DNA of 22,243 nucleotides, taken from Microcaldota archaeon (GTDB taxonomy: Archaea; Micrarchaeota; Micrarchaeia; Anstonellales; Bilamarchaeaceae). Of this stretch, positions 21,493-22,243 are shown piece after piece (the first letter of the stretch is position 1; every line of letters begins with the position of its first letter). The stretch spans positions 1-22,243 of the forward strand of contig JAHFGR010000004.1 of the NCBI GenBank assembly GCA_023247345.1. The letters are read 5' to 3'. The notes below the pieces were generated by a model, which had not been told where the DNA came from, did no database searches, and worked only from the letters and a program-made list of their open reading frames with translations. The translations under genes and the position numbers were made by a program.

Positions 21493-21942
21493 ATGAAGAA
21501 AGCACAGGTTTCAACAGAATATTTGGTTATACTCGCTGTTGTGCTTGTTATAGCACTAGTCGTAGTATATCTAGTAAGCCAAGGATCTAGCTTAGGTTCT
21601 GGAATAACAGAAACACAAGCTCAAGAATATTGGAAAGGTACTTCTCCATTTGCAGTCAATGGTTACAGTGCATCTGCTACAAGCCTAAACTTAGATATGA
21701 CTAATACTCAACAAGAAGCTTATACAATAACTTCTATTTCCGGAACTGGAATAACAACATTTGCAGTAAGTACTGCGTTTAACCCAGGACAACAAAGAAC
21801 AGTTACATTAACACTAGCAGCTACATGCGGATCTGCAGGAACTAGATACTCTTATGGAAACGTTACAGTTACCTACACTACATCTGCTGCCTTAACAAAA
21901 ACATTTGTAGCGCAGAAACCATTAGTAGGAACTTGTTCGTAA
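21493..21942 (+). CDS. class III-signal pilin (probable major pilin)
   Basis: The start ATG at 21493 (6 nt after AAGGTGAT) gives 149 residues and the leader MKKA, cut before QVSTEYLVIL. This is the textbook archaeal class III signal, with Glu at position 5 of the mature protein. A 20-residue hydrophobic helix follows, then a compact beta domain of about 115 residues with two Cys (ATCGS and GTCS) that probably form a disulfide. An in-frame ATG at 21487 would add M-Y but abuts the ribosome-binding site. Short length, strong TATA box, Shine-Dalgarno leader and a T-rich terminator directly after it suggest a highly expressed monocistronic gene, hence a major pilin. Processing would need an EppA/PibD-type peptidase encoded elsewhere. 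Confidence 0.9.
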   Translation: MKKAQVSTEYLVILAVVLVIALVVVYLVSQGSSLGSGITETQAQEYWKGTSPFAVNGYSASATSLNLDMTNTQQEAYTITSISGTGITTFAVSTAFNPGQQRTVTLTLAATCGSAGTRYSYGNVTVTYTTSAALTKTFVAQKPLVGTCS

Positions 21943-21980
21943 ATTTTTTCTTTTTTTCATTTATTTTTTATTTCTTTCTG
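21943..21980 (+). terminator. oligo-T terminator after the pilin gene
   Basis: Several T runs of five to seven begin 2 nt after the stop codon, typical of archaeal intrinsic termination. Confidence 0.65.
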
Positions 21981-22009
21981 TTCTATTTATTATTAGGTCT
22001 AATTGAAAT

Positions 22010-22014
22010 GAGGT
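22010..22014 (+). promoter_or_regulatory. ribosome-binding site of the GAPDH gene
   Basis: GAGGT lies 7 nt upstream of the ATG at 22022, a normal Shine-Dalgarno spacing. Confidence 0.5.
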
Positions 22015-22021
22015 CTTTCTT

Positions 22022-22243
22022 ATGAAAGTAGCAATTACTGGGTTTGGCAGAATAGGCAAAATGTTTCTAAAAGCTGCAGTACAACAAGGCGCGCTTGGCA
22101 GGGATTTTGATGTTGTTGGGATTAATACGCGAAGCGCTATTGATATGCATATTCACATGTTCAAATATGATTCGAACTATGGTAGGTTTGGCGGTAAGGT
22201 TGAAGCACGCAATGGTAATTTTGTACTTGATAATCATGAAATA
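22022..22243 (+). CDS. gap: glyceraldehyde-3-phosphate dehydrogenase, class I (bacterial type), 5' part
   Basis: The 74 codons before the window edge show the NAD(P)-binding Rossmann start, MKVAITGFGRIGKMFLKAA, and VVGINTRSA. They then show MFKYDSNYGRFGGKVEA, the conserved L-x-KYDS-x-xGRF region of class I GAPDH. Most archaea use a different class II enzyme (GxGTIGKR start, no KYDS-GRF block), so this copy is of bacterial or eukaryotic type and was probably acquired. It catalyses reversible oxidation of glyceraldehyde-3-phosphate to 1,3-bisphosphoglycerate in glycolysis. The catalytic Cys lies beyond the window and cannot be checked. The start has a Shine-Dalgarno motif at 7 nt. Confidence 0.9.
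   Translation, partial: MKVAITGFGRIGKMFLKAAVQQGALGRDFDVVGINTRSAIDMHIHMFKYDSNYGRFGGKVEARNGNFVLDNHEI

Overview
The window looks like a chromosomal segment of a small-genome archaeon, most likely of the DPANN group. I infer this from TATA boxes about 26 nt upstream of many start codons (leaderless mRNAs), class III (Q-x-S/T-x-E) pilin signal peptides with a TadA/TadC-type pilus machine, an Lhr-type helicase, an archaeal-type peptidyl-tRNA hydrolase (Pth2), a NurA nuclease and a KaiC-like ATPase. The phylum cannot be fixed from the sequence alone. All assignments come from reading motifs; no database search was run.

Layout. 1-344 (-) is a partial Cys-containing lipoprotein, divergent from an Lhr-like helicase (425-3013). 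A secreted protein with 49 cysteines in two repeat families follows (3052-4554), then a DUF4139-like protein (4751-6460), Pth2 (6497-6847) and a nucleotidyltransferase-fold protein (6896-7702). The last overlaps, tail to tail, a NurA-domain nuclease (7673-8704, -). At 8852-11723 two paralogous genes of unknown function, both on the minus strand, flank a plus-strand KaiC-like ATPase. The 303 bp between the ATPase and the second paralog hold no convincing gene but are packed with nested, partly mutually exclusive inverted repeats.

From 11812 to 21942 lies an archaeal type IV pilus/adhesion locus. It has five proteins with pilin-like N-termini (11812-16087), the secretion ATPase (16167-17912), two TadC/GspF-like membrane platform proteins (19339-20241, 20382-21365) and a compact, probably major, pilin (21493-21942). 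A 200-residue unknown and a minus-strand lipoprotein interrupt it. No prepilin peptidase is in the window. The window ends inside a bacterial-type (class I) GAPDH gene that starts at 22022.

Most unusual. (1) Four degenerate tandem arrays with a strict 7-bp period (11595-11713, 15153-15229, 16098-16174 and about 9645-9705) each sit exactly at the 5' end of a gene, all in the same orientation relative to it: the two paralogs, a pilin-like gene and the pilus ATPase. (2) Hairpin-dense intergenic regions at 10507-10799 and 20229-20361 have competing pairings, as expected of structured RNAs or switches. (3) The last about 35 codons of one paralog jump from about 36% to 64% GC.
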